DNA of 64,000 nucleotides from Odiellus spinosus (lineage: Eukaryota; Arthropoda; Arachnida; Opiliones; Phalangiidae), in assembly GCA_963920705.1 (NCBI GenBank), contig OY987229.1:18047728-18111727 (forward strand), in the 5' to 3' direction. The first letter of the stretch is position 1. The number at the start of each line of letters is the position of its first letter. The notes under the pieces are model-generated. The model ran no database searches and had not been told where the DNA came from. It worked only from the letters and a program-made list of their open reading frames with translations. A program made the translations under genes and the position numbers. Below, piece after piece: positions 34,891-47,961 of the stretch.

Positions 34891-37143
34891 AAGATAATAC
34901 GTGAAGACATTACGCTTAAAACGATTACTTGCGATTCTAATATCGGTTTGATTTTACCGTTTCAAATCGATAAAGAAATACTAGTGTGACCGTAGCTCAA
35001 GTTTAATCAAAAGTGTATTATGTTAAAGTTAGTACGTTTTTGCCATGAAAGAGGGGATGTATTTTCTCTTCCACGACTGTGGACTTCTTTTTCGTTATAG
35101 AGACAAGTTCCTATAGATATTGGGAATTGTGGCGTCATTCTTTTCTGTAGAAGCTAACCCAAAGCTCCTAAAAGCGTACACACACCCGTTGATAGAGAAA
35201 TCCTCTTACACGCGGAGTGGAGCAAACCTCCCTTTTTAAAAAGGTATTTCCTTTTCCCTTCTTATATATACGTTCGCGAAAACGATTGATTCCCTCGAAA
35301 ATTGGTTTTTGGAGCGCAAAAGCCGAGTAAAAGGAGAAGATTACAGATCGAGCTAGCTGTAATATTTACTTTCTGATTATAAAATGTAATTACAATCAGG
35401 GAGGGCTATTTTATATAGGTTTCTGGATTAGAACGAGGTAAGGAACGTTAAAATATGCAGAAACAAAATCCTTATTAAAACAAGAATCCAAACGAGGAAA
35501 TAAGGTACTTTGTTGATGTTAAAAAATATTTCTTTGATCAAAAATTATTTTAAATTAAGTTTTGAATAAAATTATAAAAGCGTAATCGGTTTGTCAAGCC
35601 GTTAGATTTGACTGTACTCGGGACCGGATTAAAGGATGCGTCCTTGGGGGGCATGGCCCCTGATCTATAAGAAAACACTCCAGTTTTTGAGTCAAGAGAG
35701 CCCACATAAGAGCCTTACCCGCGCCTTTCCCGCCATTTTATCAATTTATTTTACCCACCTGGTCATAAAACCGCTCTCTAAATTAAATGTTTTAGATTTA
35801 AAACGATATTTGTTGGCGTTAAAAATTAGTTTATCGTATACGATTAGTTCATCGCGAATAGTGATCATATGTTTCCGAGAAATGTTCCTACAAGATCCTC
35901 GGTAAGAATTTCTAAAAGCTTGTATAAATACGAGAACGGTTCAATAATTTTCCAGGTCCTTGGACTACTTATGAAGGGTGGTGGGTTTTAATACTCGTAA
36001 GCCTATCATACGCTCTAGTTTTGTACAAAGCGTTTACCAGCCAAGGCTTAACGAGTTCCCGGAAAAATACCTCGGAGAAATGTGTATTTAAAGAAACATG
36101 GCTCGTTAAGCTAAACCGACTCCGTCTATACGACCAACTCAGAAACCAAAAGGGGAACGAGTTTTTACATAAAAGATAATGTTTTCCAAATATTCCTTAA
36201 GCCTATTATTCAAGGGAAGATGAAAAGGAATAACAATTTTAAATAAGGCTCATCCACTTTGTTAGTAAAAACTAAACACACGAGTATGAAAACAAAATTA
36301 GCCCAAAGGTTTAGAAGACCAGGCAAGCCGACTCTCACTCAGCTAAGCCTAACCAAATTCGGACATTTAAAGGTTTAATTAAAAATCAGTAGATAATGAC
36401 AAAATTAATTCTCGTGAGATTGTCTATTGTTTGCAAATAAGCCTTTAAAGGGACTATTGCGGTTTTATAGCCCCTTTAAAGCCGCCTTCTTTTCTTGCTT
36501 AGCAGACGACGTTGGCAATAAATTGTACAGTTAAAGCTAGGTTGCGCGCATAAGGAAATATGATTTTCAAGGGGCAAATTTTAGAGCAGCTATGGCCTTT
36601 AAATGGCTTCGCTATGGAAATTCAAGCTAGGAATCCGAATAGCCATGATGTTTTAGTGATTAACGTCCGAGCCTGCTTAACGTGTGTCTTACTAACCTTA
36701 GGTTAAGTTAAAGGGCTCTAGATAGCTTTACACACATACGATGTATCAACGCTCCAACACTCATATTCGCTATCGGTTGAAAAGAGAGATTAGAAACAAA
36801 ATATTGGTTCTTTAAATTATTTTACTAACGAAAAGGGGCCAAAAACTCATAGCCTTTTCGACAAAAGTAATGAACGCCAAATAGCTTAATTTTATCAAAA
36901 ATGTCTGTCATAAAGGTGCGTTGCCTCAAAACTAAGGTAAATTCATATAAAGGTTAGATTATCGGCCAAAACAATCTTGATTGAAAACGGGGCTTAAGTG
37001 AGCTGATTGAGTCGAGAAACTAACGGCTGCAGACGATGTAAATATTGAGATTCGATTCGCCACTCTCCGGAACACATCACGGCTGCCTGAATTACGTCTC
37101 TCAATCCCTGACTGAAACTCGAGGAGGAGTCGATCTAAATCAC
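34891..37143. other. Non-coding stretch with small inverted repeats
   Basis: No gene recognised. 36441-36482 holds CTTTAAAGGGACTAT against its complement with one mismatch, a small palindrome with internal TTTAAAGGG that may be a deleted family D remnant. ATTACAG/CTGTAAT lies at 35339-35362. The 89-codon frame at 35636-35905 is unsupported. Confidence 0.5.
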
Positions 37144-37147
37144 TTAA

Positions 37148-37339
37148 AGGGAGAATGCAACCTAACCCTAAATGATTTCTTATAGATTCCTTATCGTTTA
37201 TTTAAGCCTAATCCATTCTACTCTTCTCAACGTTAATTATTTTCCCAGAATAAGATTTGATTTCGTTTTGATTTGATATTTCAGGTTTCAATCTCGCAAA
37301 TAAATAAAAACGAGTATTTTTCAATTCCACCCTCCCTTT
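37148..37339 (+). mobile_element. Family D element, left end and possible decayed right end
   Basis: TTAA (37144-37147) is followed by AGGGAGAATGCAACCTAACC, then GATTCCTTATCGTTTATTTA and AGCCTAATCCA, as at 55543. The core is missing. A CCCTCCCTTTGAAG phrase near 37329 may be a degraded right terminus. The left end is certain, the right end is not. Confidence 0.65.
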
Positions 37340-40300
37340 GAAGCGGTAAAACTCATATCTTGAAGAAATGAAATAAAAATCGAAGCTTTCCTAGCTACTC
37401 GTGAGGTAAATTTATTCGGAACTTTTGTTATATGTATAGAACTTACTGGATGGTAGCTAGATTTTAAATTAGCCTAGGCGAATGAAATATTAAACCAGTA
37501 CATAAAATTTGGAGGCAAATTTAGAAGATTGTCTTTCTAGAATAAGTTTTAAAATGGTTTCGGGCGATTTAATCTTTTCCAGATTTTAAACGTTGGTTTA
37601 TTATGATAAGAATATATTACGGTCTTAGACTAATTTGAAAGTTAAATAGTCAGGATTTTAATTCCGGTTTGATTGCAAAGGGAAGGAAATATCCTTAGGT
37701 TATTTCTTTTAATCTAGTTCAATAATTTGCAATGTTCCTAAAACTACGCCTATTTAACCAGAAGTATATTAAACCCGCTCTTAAGGGGGAAGTTAATTAC
37801 TCGCCAGTTTGAATGAAAGATCAGGGTTTCGTCGTGTAAGTTACAAATATCATTCAAGTACACTAAAGTCGAAGTGCTGGTCTATCAAATAATTTGCCCA
37901 CTAATAGAGCTATAACAGAGGGAGATCTGTACGTTCCAATCCTCATGTTCCATGTTTCAGAACCACATATACCAATTATAATAAGCCTTGTTGTAAACTT
38001 GATGCATGATTTGCCTGTGGTTTTACTATTGGTTACTATATATATCACCCTGTATAGACAAAACTATATTACAATGTAAAATTAGCCAAAAATTCAAGGT
38101 TGATTTATTATTAAATATAGGAAAACATTTCGAGTTCAATTGGTAGGGTCAAGTTGGGGGTTTCTCATACTTTGAAGATAACTTGTCGAGAATCTAGGAG
38201 AGCCTCGTTTAAGTGTCTACCACGTTAGACACCTTATATCGCGACAAACCAGATTAATTTCCGTCGCCGAGTTCTCGAAATATTATTTATAGTCAGAATA
38301 GGTTAGAGTTTACAGCACGTAAGGCTAACACAAACCTTTTACCTATTATTTATTCACTAGAGATAAAAGGAGCCTAGCTTTGCGAGAACTGTCAACACGA
38401 CGTCTGAAATATTTGACAAAGTATAGGGGGTTAAACACCGCCTTTGATAAACAATGGATAATTTCATGTCACGCAGTTGGAAGGTTTTATCTTACAGGAG
38501 TTGAGAGCTTTTCTCAAATAAGCCAGTTTAAGAGCAGGGATGAGCAACTTCGGCTTTATTGAATATAGGTAATGAAATAGACAATATAATTATACTTTAG
38601 TTCGCGAAGAGTGTTACAATGTAGTTATAGCCGGCGCGAATTAATTTTCCATGTTAAATGTTATAGGGGATAGAAATCATTAGGTAAACTTCACTCGAAC
38701 AAGAAGTAAATAAGGTGTGGTCATCAATGAAAGTGCAGATGCACCGAAGAAGTAATAAAAACATTTTAATTATTAAAATGTGTATTATTTAAATTCACGA
38801 TTTTGTCCTTCATATACTTAACAAAGTTACAAATTTTCAATGGTTGAAAAGATGTCATGAAAACTAAATTGAATTTTAATCATAATCGTAAGATTTTGGC
38901 TTGTTCTAGCACCTAATACGGTTGCTTTCAACCATTCTCTTTTCGCACCATTATACGTCACGTTTCTCATATTTTACGTCATCAAGCAATAAAAAATATT
39001 ATTGGCATTTTAATTTTAGAGAGACGTGGCTTATATTGGTTCCCTCAAGTTGGATTTGGTGTGCACCATGAAGAAACTTTTACATGGAAGCCTCGAGGAA
39101 CCGTCACTTGATTTAAGAGAGGGTACTAAGGTTTTAAAAAATATTCACTTAAGGTCTCCGTTAGTGAGATGAACTGAACTGAACGGATCTCGTTGAATGA
39201 CGGGATTAGGCTTAAGGATATACCTCAATGGCGAATATAGTTTGACAAATGGAAAATGCAGTTGGAAAAATTAGAACTTGAGATATAAAATTTACTAATT
39301 TAAAGAGAGATTGAGGTCTGACGATCAGTTTTAATGATTCTTTATAGCTAAAATTAAGTTATTATATAATGTATTAAAAATAGGACGTTAGCTGGCGTGA
39401 TAACTTCCATAAAAAGCAACATTCACAAAATATTCCCTAGGCTAAAATGAATATCAGGATTACGCTTTGGTTACAATGGATTTTCGAAGTGGATTTTTTT
39501 ACTCGTGTAACCATCTTATTTTAAAAAAGTATTCAACACAATAGGCAATTTTTCAGCATGCAATATTCTAATTCAGAACGTACGTAAAATAAGTTATCCC
39601 TAAGGCTTCGCGGCTAATGGAACTTAAAAAGAAGAGGACCTTCTACCCCAAGGGTACTTTCATAGTCATTTCTTGACGATTTTTTTTTACTTATCAAAAA
39701 TAACTAGAGCGAAAGATTGAGAGATATTCCAATGTCTTCGAAAAAAGTTAAGATTCCCGCAACATTTTTATTTCTAGCAAAGGGAGCGTGAAATAAAAAA
39801 ATCTAAATTTGGTATTGCGAAGCGTGATTATTAACTTCGTAACAAAAATTAACCTATTCAAATGATAATTTGAAGCTCTTTTGCAGCGTGGGTAAAATAT
39901 GGTAGCAACAATGGAGCGATAACATCTGGGCAAGGTTGTTTACAATAATCTAAGCCTATTTTAGCTCTCTTGCAAGTGGATAATAAAACTGATTTATTAG
40001 CAGACGAATTTCTATTTAGATTAACACTACATTTATTGGGAGCATAAACTAAAACTAAAAATCGTCGAGGGCTTGCTTTCCAACGTAACGATTTTAGATT
40101 ACATCTGTTAGACGTAGTGGCAGAAATGTCAACCTGAACCTTCCACCTTTATACTCCCTTTAAGAAAATCAATTCACCCTCCCTTTAGAGCAACTCAAAT
40201 TTTCTAAATATCTATCGAAGAAGAACGTCAAGAAACGCAATTTTCGGGAGTCGACATGGGGAAAAAAATATTTCGAAATAAATTCCTATTAATGGAGATA

Positions 40301-40546
40301 TTCTCGAGAAGAGTCGAAACGTAGGTGTGTATATATATATTTAGGTTCGGTATAAATGTAGCAATGTTGCAACATATAAGGCGGATTAATACATAATTTT
40401 AAAACCCATAGGGTATGAAAATAGACTTTACAACTTTGTAGTGTATATCTTACTATATACCAGAATGTTCGAGAAATTGAATGGAGAAAACGTACGCGTA
40501 CTTCTAGCTTTTACAATTCAACTGCGACGTCGCGAGATTTGTTCTA
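37340..40546. other. AT-rich non-coding stretch
   Basis: No gene or ordered repeat recognised. Two CTCCCTTTA phrases near 40156 and 40189 resemble family D right ends without the rest of the element. Confidence 0.5.
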
Positions 40547-40550
40547 TTAA

Positions 40551-40857
40551 AGGGAGAATGAAACCTAACAAACATTTTTTATCGTTCAAAAACAAACTAG
40601 AAATAAAATTTAAAACTTACCCGAAAAATAGGCTTAGCAAGATTCATGGAAATCCTGTATTCTCCATATAAGGGCCATCGATCAATGTCATTGGACGCTA
40701 TTCTATGGAGAGTTTAGGATGTCCATGAATCCAGCTAAGCCTATTTTGAATTTATTTCTAGTTTTAATATTTATTTGTAAATTTTCTTTACTGTTAGGCC
40801 TATTTAAATGATAAGGAATCGATAAATAAACACTCGTTGTTAGCTTATATTCTCCCT
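40551..40857. mobile_element. Family D element, complete, 307 bp
   Basis: TTAA lies on both sides (40547-40550 and 40858-40861). Ends are AGGGAGAATGAAACCTAAC and CTCCCT with the matching subterminal region. The two arms carry AATAGGCTTAGCAAGATTCA and its partner CCATGAATCCAGCTAAGCCT, making the element a long imperfect palindrome. It is shorter in the centre than the 55543 copy. It has no transposase; TTAA preference fits piggyBac- or Kolobok-type enzymes. The 76-codon frame ending at 40671 is repeat-derived. Confidence 0.92.
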
Positions 40858-41268
40858 TTAAAGGGTAGCTACACGTACACTTACACTTTACTCGTTTCGT
40901 AAAGCCTCTAGTGACATCTGGCGCAAATAGGTGAACTCTTATTCCTTACTCGAGAATTGGTTTCAAAAAGAGATATTTCAAGCCGAAGGCAAAAACAATT
41001 ATTTCGAAAGAAAATGATTCAACTCAGCCTGTCAATTTTAGTTTCAAGCTAAAATGAGAGGTGGTAACTATTGCGCATATTGCTTAGGGTAAAATTTATC
41101 ATATCTAAGGAAGCTTTTACTCCGAGAAAGGTTGTATACCGCTATAGTTTCGAGATATTTCTTTTCTCATATAATAACTATAGTTATCAAAAAGCCTAAG
41201 GGACATGACTTTCTAGAATTCTTTTCAAAATAAATTAAGACTAAGCCTAAATCAATTTTAAAAGATGG

Positions 41269-41290
41269 TATATATATATATATATATATA
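41269..41290. repeat. (TA)11 microsatellite
   Basis: Uninterrupted alternating T and A over 22 bases; probably variable between individuals. Confidence 0.95.
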
Positions 41291-41484
41291 TTTGGCAACT
41301 TTTCCTTTTTTACCACTTTAAATTTCTATAGCTATTTCTCTCTAATGCTTTATTTCAATTCTAATTCCAATTACGATAGTATTTACTATCCAATTTCAAA
41401 TTTCTAATACCGATTATATTATTTAATGATTTCAAATTTCTGATACCAATTGCTAAAGAAAATACTAGCTAATTTCGTATTTCT

Positions 41485-41563
41485 ACACCCTAATTTATTC
41501 CTAATTTAAAATTTCTTATTTGTACACCCTAATTTATTCCTAATTTAAAATTTCTTATTTCTG
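41485..41563 (+). repeat. 39-bp direct duplication in T-rich DNA
   Basis: ACACCCTAATTTATTCCTAA followed by TTTAAAATTTCTTATTT occurs twice, 39 bp apart and nearly identical. Looser ATTTCTAAT phrases precede it from about 41330. Confidence 0.8.
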
Positions 41564-41604
41564 CACAATATTTGCTTCCTAATTTCCAATTTATACAGTT
41601 ATAA

Positions 41605-41940
41605 CAGAAGCCGATGAAACCCTCCTTTGAAGTCTATTACTCCCTGGTCTTCTCTACCCCTCTCTGTATGGGTTAGTTTCAAAAATCGCGATTCGTACGC
41701 CTCCTAACGGTAGATATTTTCGGAGAGGGAGTTCGTCGAGCGAATATCTCTAGCAGCCTTGGAGTTCGTCAAAAAAACGTCGTTTGTGGAGAGAGAGAAT
41801 TTCCAATTTTCCGTAGACAGGGGCGGTATGAAGTAGGACCCCTCCGATCTCGTAAAATCGTGAATTTTACCCATACAGAGAGGAGCGCCATATGGGACAT
41901 TAGAGTAGTAGACTTCAAAGGAGGGTTTCATCTACTTCTG
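41605..41940 (+). mobile_element. Family A element, copy 3
   Basis: 336 bp, with the same ends as copy 2 and the perfect 7-bp duplication GTTATAA (41598-41604 and 41941-41947). The interior is close to copy 2; differences include a shorter A-run and GGGGCGGT in place of the G-run. The 75-codon minus-strand frame is repeat-derived. Confidence 0.95.
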
Positions 41941-41947
41941 GTTATAA

Positions 41948-44581
41948 TTAGTGTATAAGAATAGTTTGTAAGAGAGGCGGGTCAAAAAACTGTGTCGTAT
42001 AATTTAGGAAAAAAAATTCTAAACAATTCTGGAGACTTAGCAATTACTTAAAAATTCTGACCGATCAACATTATGGAAGGGGTGGAGTTGAATATAGTAA
42101 CACTCCCACCCTATTTGCTCATTATACGAACAAGACCTGGCGTCATTATGTAAAGTGTTCGGGACTTATAATTTTTCTTGGAGCAGTTTACCAACCTCGT
42201 CTCCATCTTTCTCGCCTTCGGCCTATGAGCAGTAAAAAACCGACACATAATTCTATCTGCTTTCGTTCTAGGGAGGGATTCGTAAATTAGATCCTTCTTA
42301 TGTTGGAGGTGAGACTTTAGAGGCTCAGCGTGGGCTTTTCGAGGCTCAGCAAGAGTTGAAGAGAAAGATAGCGAGGGAGGGCAAAGATATCTCAATTTCC
42401 GACGTTTCTATATACCAATTTTGTCCAAAAATGCATTTTCGACGGGAAAAAATATTATATGGTTGAAGTTTCTTTTATCTTTTCTTCCCTGTATATATAA
42501 GGGTTTGACGACCTCAGGAATTTTTAATCATTTCCCCCTCATGGGGGCACTGCGCTTTAATTTCGTTTATGACAAGGGACACGCGTTGGAAGAGTTCTTA
42601 TTCAAAACAATAGTATTAACAGAAACTAATAGCAAACATGAAAGTTGTAAACCAGGGGTTCTCTGTGTAGAAGTAAGGTATACTTCAGATAGCGTTACTT
42701 ATGGTTAGGTGTAATATGTATTTTACCTGTGTGGAACACTTATCTCGAAGAAAAATATACTTTTGATAAAAATTTCAAATATAAAATCAGTTTTAAGCGG
42801 CAATTTTCCGGGAGACTTCAAGTTGAAACCTACCAATCATACATTAGCCCGCACTATATCTAGAAAATTACGTCATTTTCACGGACGAATACCTTTCAAT
42901 CGCGGTTATAGCTTCAATACTATATTTTAAATCTTCAACACAATCCTGTCTCTAATGTATTATATACATTTTAAAACCTGGTTTAAAATGTCAGTACTAA
43001 TATCCACGGTCAATCAAAAGGTCATTCAAGCGTGACCCTCCTTTAAAGTTCAATTTTACGCTAACATATATACCCCCTAGAGCCAACCTTAAATTTCACA
43101 ATGTTCAAAACTACAGGCGAGCTAATAAACCCGTATGATTTATTGCTTCTCAACTTACATCGAAAGAAGAGAGTTTAATGGTTATCATTTATAATCTTTT
43201 GGTGGATTAACGTATAGGGAACATGGAGGAATAAATAGGGGAGACTCAGGTTCAAGAACAACAAAATTGAATCTCGATATCTCTTACTTATTGCTCTATG
43301 TTTTGTTACGCTGCTGCCCTAATTCATGAGTAGCTTTATGATGTAGACTAGTGTTAGTAGAGGCGGAGTAACACACCATATACTGAGTTTTAAAAGGTTC
43401 AGATTTAACAGGAAAATTCAAGTATCTTGGTGATAAAAGCGATCATTTACGTTGTTTTGAAAGTAAATTGTGGCCCTTTTGAAAAATTTCTTTTTGGAAT
43501 ATTCCTGATGGCGCAATTTTGTTTCAAAGAACTAATGAGCGTCACTGTTCCCATCCATTTTGATTTTCGAGCATTTTTAAGCGTTGATATTATAAAGTAC
43601 GTGAACATTGAGAATAATTAGAAATGAATACGCTGAAAGTTGATGATGTAAGGAAAAATACACTTAAGATCTTTGTCAACATTATTTTCACCATTTTCTG
43701 ATGGATATCATACATTTTGGACCATGCATAACATTTTAAAAACGAAATATACGAAAATTCTATAGTTGCTATCATAAAAAGAGCTCATAGCGATCGTGAG
43801 CACCGAGCATTTCTTAAGCTTATTTTTTATATCTCCGTGTCAGCTTTAAAGGTAGGGTCTCTCCCGAGTGATTTCTGAGCGTCTGACCCCTAGCTTTTTA
43901 TGAAAACGGAAATAACTGCCTTGTATAACCTTAACGCCACGTGATTTCGTGACGTAGTTAGCAACATTCGAATAAGATGTCGCACCCACAACGTCTTTTA
44001 CAAATTCCACTTCAACTTTTTTATGAAAACGATTGTCACCTTATCTTTGTAAAAATTTGGGTCTATTTAGCATTTTTAATTGATGTTGTTGAGTGAATTA
44101 ATTCTTATCGCGCTGATTGCATGAGGTTTAATTTAAGAACGTGATTATTAATATATTATAGAGATAATATCGTTTCTAGCGTGTTTGCGCGTAAAATAGC
44201 GTATCAATCTTGTTGATCTACGATTAGGATATTCGCGAAATTAAATTTTATTAAAGTTCAGGATTAAATAATTGAAATAGATCCTTAAAATGATCCCAAT
44301 TTCTCCTAACCTATCTTAGGTCAACACCAATGATATAGCTGTAGTTTCTTATCTTTCGCTACCAGTTTTGGGAGAGCTATTTTATTGCCCGATACACCAC
44401 CGACTGAAAAATGGTGTTTATTCTATTTTGTTCCTAAAGTTTCTAAGTCGGAACTGCGCGAAGTAAATGTTAAGTTTTTATAAATGTTATAAAATCATAA
44501 TTATCCATTTCCATTTTATTTAGTTCCGATTGGTGTGCAACGAAATGATTATATTTTATGCAAGTGCTCGGCAAAATGGTA
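41948..44581. other. Non-coding stretch
   Basis: Two neighbouring 94-95-codon frames (42111-42395 minus and 42421-42708 plus) show no known domain. No repeats apart from a near-palindrome ACATTTTAAAACC / GGTTTAAAATGT at about 42967-42992. Confidence 0.45.
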
Positions 44582-45045
44582 TATACCCATTGAATAGAAT
44601 CCTATTGGACCGAATTCCCATTGGTCCGAAATAAAAAATAAATAGTCCCAATCAACCGAATCTTGGCCGACCGAGCCCAATGCACCGAATTCCCATTGAA
44701 CCGAAATCCCGCTGAACCGAATCCCGCTGAACCGAATCCCCCATAGACCGAATTTCCCATTGGGCCGAAACCAAAAAGGGCGTCCCGATGAATTTAAGCC
44801 GATAATGGTTAGGTTAGGTTAGGTTAGGTTAGGTTAGAATGTGTTAATGGACTTCTGATTGTGAACGTCGGTCGAATGGGATTGACGGTCGAATGGGATT
44901 CGGTCGAATGGGATTGACGGTCGAATGTGATTCGGTCGAATGGGATTCTGGTTTACGAAAACGTATCGGTTGAATGGGATTGTGGATCGAATGGGATTCT
45001 GCCCAATGGGATTCTGTCCAATGGAATTCTGTCCAATGGTCGAGA
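44582..45045. repeat. Inverted pair of short-motif arrays around a GGTTA tract
   Basis: The left array (about 44582-44770) repeats CCGAATTCCCATTG-type units; the right array (about 44870-45045) repeats the opposite sense, GGTCGAATGGGATT. The two sides are therefore broadly reverse complements and could form a long imperfect hairpin. The GGTTA tract lies between them. Unit length varies (about 11-20 bp). The minus-strand frame rich in ESHSTESHS is the translated array. Confidence 0.85.
44807..44836 (+). repeat. Interstitial (GGTTA)6, arthropod-type telomere unit
   Basis: Six exact GGTTA units followed by G. The unit equals TTAGG, the telomere repeat of many arthropods. It lies inside a complex repeat rather than at a chromosome end and is too short to be a telomere. 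It may be slippage within the array. Confidence 0.9.
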
Positions 45046-45279
45046 AGCGACAAAATAGTTAGTTGGGGTCTGCGGAAGCGCAGAGCAGAGTTTTTCCTTG
45101 CTCTGCAAAGACCGTGAGCCTTTAGACTAAAATATTCCCGGGAACTTTTATTGGCTGGATTATCACGCGTCTTTAAGAACTTATATTTCTAATTTCTACG
45201 GGGAGAGGCAGGAATTTTTGTTCTTATTTTTGGTTGTATATTCATTTTTTTTAGATACGAACGAGCCATGAACCTCATA

Positions 45280-45559
45280 GTCCTGGTCGATTTGCCGGAA
45301 ATGGGGCCTTGTCTCATAGCCGCGCCGCCATCTTTTTGTAGTAACAGGTTGCCAGACTATATCTAATTTTTTTTCCCACAAACCAAATTCAAGTTGTTAG
45401 TCCAACGCTTCCTATATGATAAAGTATAGGAGGCGTTGGTTAGTCTGTAGCTATTTTCACACTACAAAAAGATGGCGGACGATCACGTGACAAAAAGTTT
45501 TCCCCGCCAATATTTCCGCGAGGTTCTATAGACTTCCGGTTTTGGAAATCGACCAGGAC
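45280..45559 (+). mobile_element. Family C foldback element, copy 2
   Basis: 280 bp, flanked by TA (45278-45279 and 45560-45561), and nearly identical to 12996-13275 in length, ends and inner hairpins. It retains AAGATGGCGG (45469), CACGTG (45484) and ACTTCCGG near the right end. High identity between copies 32 kb apart implies recent movement or duplication. Confidence 0.93.
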
Positions 45560-45561
45560 TA

Positions 45562-46316
45562 TTGCGGACATTTGAACTGTGAAAGACAGAAAACACACTA
45601 GATTTAGCTAAACCCCTTATTAACGAATTAAAATTATTCAACAAACCAAGATTTAAAATATAATACAGTTTTAGAATTATATAGATTTACATAAATTAAT
45701 GTATCCTATTTAAATAAATTATATATTAATAAAATAGCAATTCGAAATTTCGGAAAATTTCAAGATGTTTTAAAAACTTCAAAGCGTAAACTAAATTTAT
45801 GCCAACAATTAAATTTACAAGAACTGCATTACGAATATTTTTTTTTCAAGATATTAATTTTAGTACCGAACATATGTCAAAATTCCCAAGTGGTTACTGT
45901 ATAAGTACAGTTATTTTGGGCAAATTTATGAGATTTATTTTAAAAAGAATTAAGGCGCAGGAAGAATTTCCCATCTCTTAGTTTGCGAGAACAAGAAAAA
46001 GAGAGAGAGAGAAAAAAAGAAAAAAACGTTAACGTTATTTAAATGTAAATTGCATTCTTGCGCTAAAGATATTTCAAAATGGGATGAATTTAAAATTAAA
46101 AGAAAGACTGAAACCAGACGCAGATGCCGTTTTGGATAAGAGCTTTCGTATTGCATATATATAAATGTATATATAGGAGAATGTGCTACGAATCTTAGTG
46201 CCGCTAGCTCAGGCAAAATTTTTAAATTACGAGTATAGAGATTAAACGGAATTTTTAATTTTAGAAATTTATGAATATTTTTTTTAAATTAAGAACTAGT
46301 ATATAAGGTATATGTA
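45562..46316. other. Non-coding stretch
   Basis: Nothing supported. ACTGCATTACGAAT near 45823 recurs at about 14754, a further sign of old dispersed repeats. A GA-rich run lies at about 45990-46025. Confidence 0.45.
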
Positions 46317-46605
46317 CTTTAAAGTGAGAATGGAATCTCATTTACCGTCGAATGTAGGCCTTATCCAACAGTAAAAAATTTAAAAACATTAAACTTACCC
46401 TGAAATTAGGCTTAGCCGAATTCATGGAGATCCTGAATTTTTTCGCATTTAAGGATCAGCGACCAATAAGCAAAGGCCCGTCGTTAAAGCGAGATCTCCA
46501 CAAGACGTCCAATAATATTTGAGAAGTCGCTGGCTCTTCATTGCGAATAAATTCAGGATATCCATGAATCCAGCTAAGCCTATTTTCCAGGTAAGTTTTA
46601 AATTG
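46317..46605. mobile_element. Family D element, diverged, right end missing
   Basis: Starts TTTAAAGTGAGAATGGAA and continues with TAGGCCTTATCCA, ATTAAACTTACCCTGAAATT, TAGGCTTAGCCGAATTCATG and GAGATCCTGAATTT. The partner arm is TCCATGAATCCAGCTAAGCC at 46561. The arm ends in CAG|GTAAGT (46588-46596), a perfect splice-donor-like match. No terminal CTCCCTTTAA follows. Confidence 0.75.
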
Positions 46606-47961
46606 ATTCGGAAATAAGCGTCAAATCAAAGTTGAAGCTTAAATCAAGCTTTTCATTGAACCCACGTTAACAGGCTTAGGTGACAGCGAATCAAATCTAA
46701 ATGAATTTGATATAAACTTATCTATAAAAAGAGAAAGCTGAAGCTGATTGAAAATGGGGCTTTAAGCTAAGTTTTCAATTAAATTTTTTGTCCAGGCGAC
46801 GGAGGAGCTGATCTAAGGGCCCGACATCACGAGATAATATTTTTCTTTGATCCTATATAGAATTCTAAAATAACCGTCATCTTGAAAATTGGTAAATATT
46901 ATAAGGAGTAAATTTCCCGTATTTTTGCGGTCCTCTAAACGGAAGATACATATTCGAGGATTTCAGAAAATGTTCCTTTGATCAATGTTTAAAGTTGTGT
47001 ATTAACGAGCTCCCACCTCGCTCCCCACCCCAAAAAACACCAATAAAATGCTTAAAAGCTAAATTTCCAATTTCAAAAATTGAAAAAAAAAGTAATATTT
47101 TTAAAAACGCGTTCTTTCTCGGTGGATACTTAAGTAGAAAAAAAACTCTGGAGATATTGCAGATTCCACGAATCAACCCACGCCGTTTTGAAGACGTATA
47201 AAAAGGTGAGTGCCGGTATAACCTTTCGAAATATTACTTCTGAAACTCTGACACATCAAGGTGATATTTGAAATACCCTAGTTATCTGGAAAATATTTGT
47301 TCTTTTTAAATCAGTTCTACATCATCAAATAGACAGAAAAATGATTCCGAAAACCGGAAGATTTTGAGCATAAAAAAAAAGTTATACAACAAAACCAATA
47401 TAAAAATCGTCGCCCACTAATTTTTTAAGTAATTATAAAACTAAAACCCCTCAAAAATTGGCAAATTACCGTGACAGTAAACTTTACCTAGGTCTTTTAG
47501 CAAATTGTTTTAAATTACAAATTACTGCTTTGGTAATTAAACATTGATGACTATAATAATTACCGATTTAAAACTATACTCATGTACAAAATCTTAAATG
47601 AAAATGCACCTTTACTAAAAAATTACATTCAACTTATAATTTTGTATGTAATTATATTTTTTTGCTACGACATGTTTAAAGGACCCCACTGAAAATCAGC
47701 TACAAATTGAGGGGAGGGTGATATCCTAATAAGAGCAGAGAAATTCGTTCCCGGAGAAAAATGTTTGATAATTCCCACGAATTTAGGAGAATAATTGGAA
47801 TATTTAATCAATACTGTATGGTTTGAGATACCGTGGTACGATAATTAACCTTGGGTGGTTTATTCCCCCCATAAATTTATAATCTATAAAAATGCTTTAA
47901 TAACTAAGGATATTAATTTCCTATACATCGTTATTATAAAATAAAAGTTATAATTCGCGTG
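46606..47961. other. Non-coding stretch
   Basis: No gene or ordered repeat recognised. The overlapping frames at 46982-47201 on both strands are unsupported. Confidence 0.5.

Noticed and set aside
34573..34989. 138-codon plus-strand frame
   Set aside because: Overlaps a dispersed repeat fragment shared with 10571 and shows no known domain.
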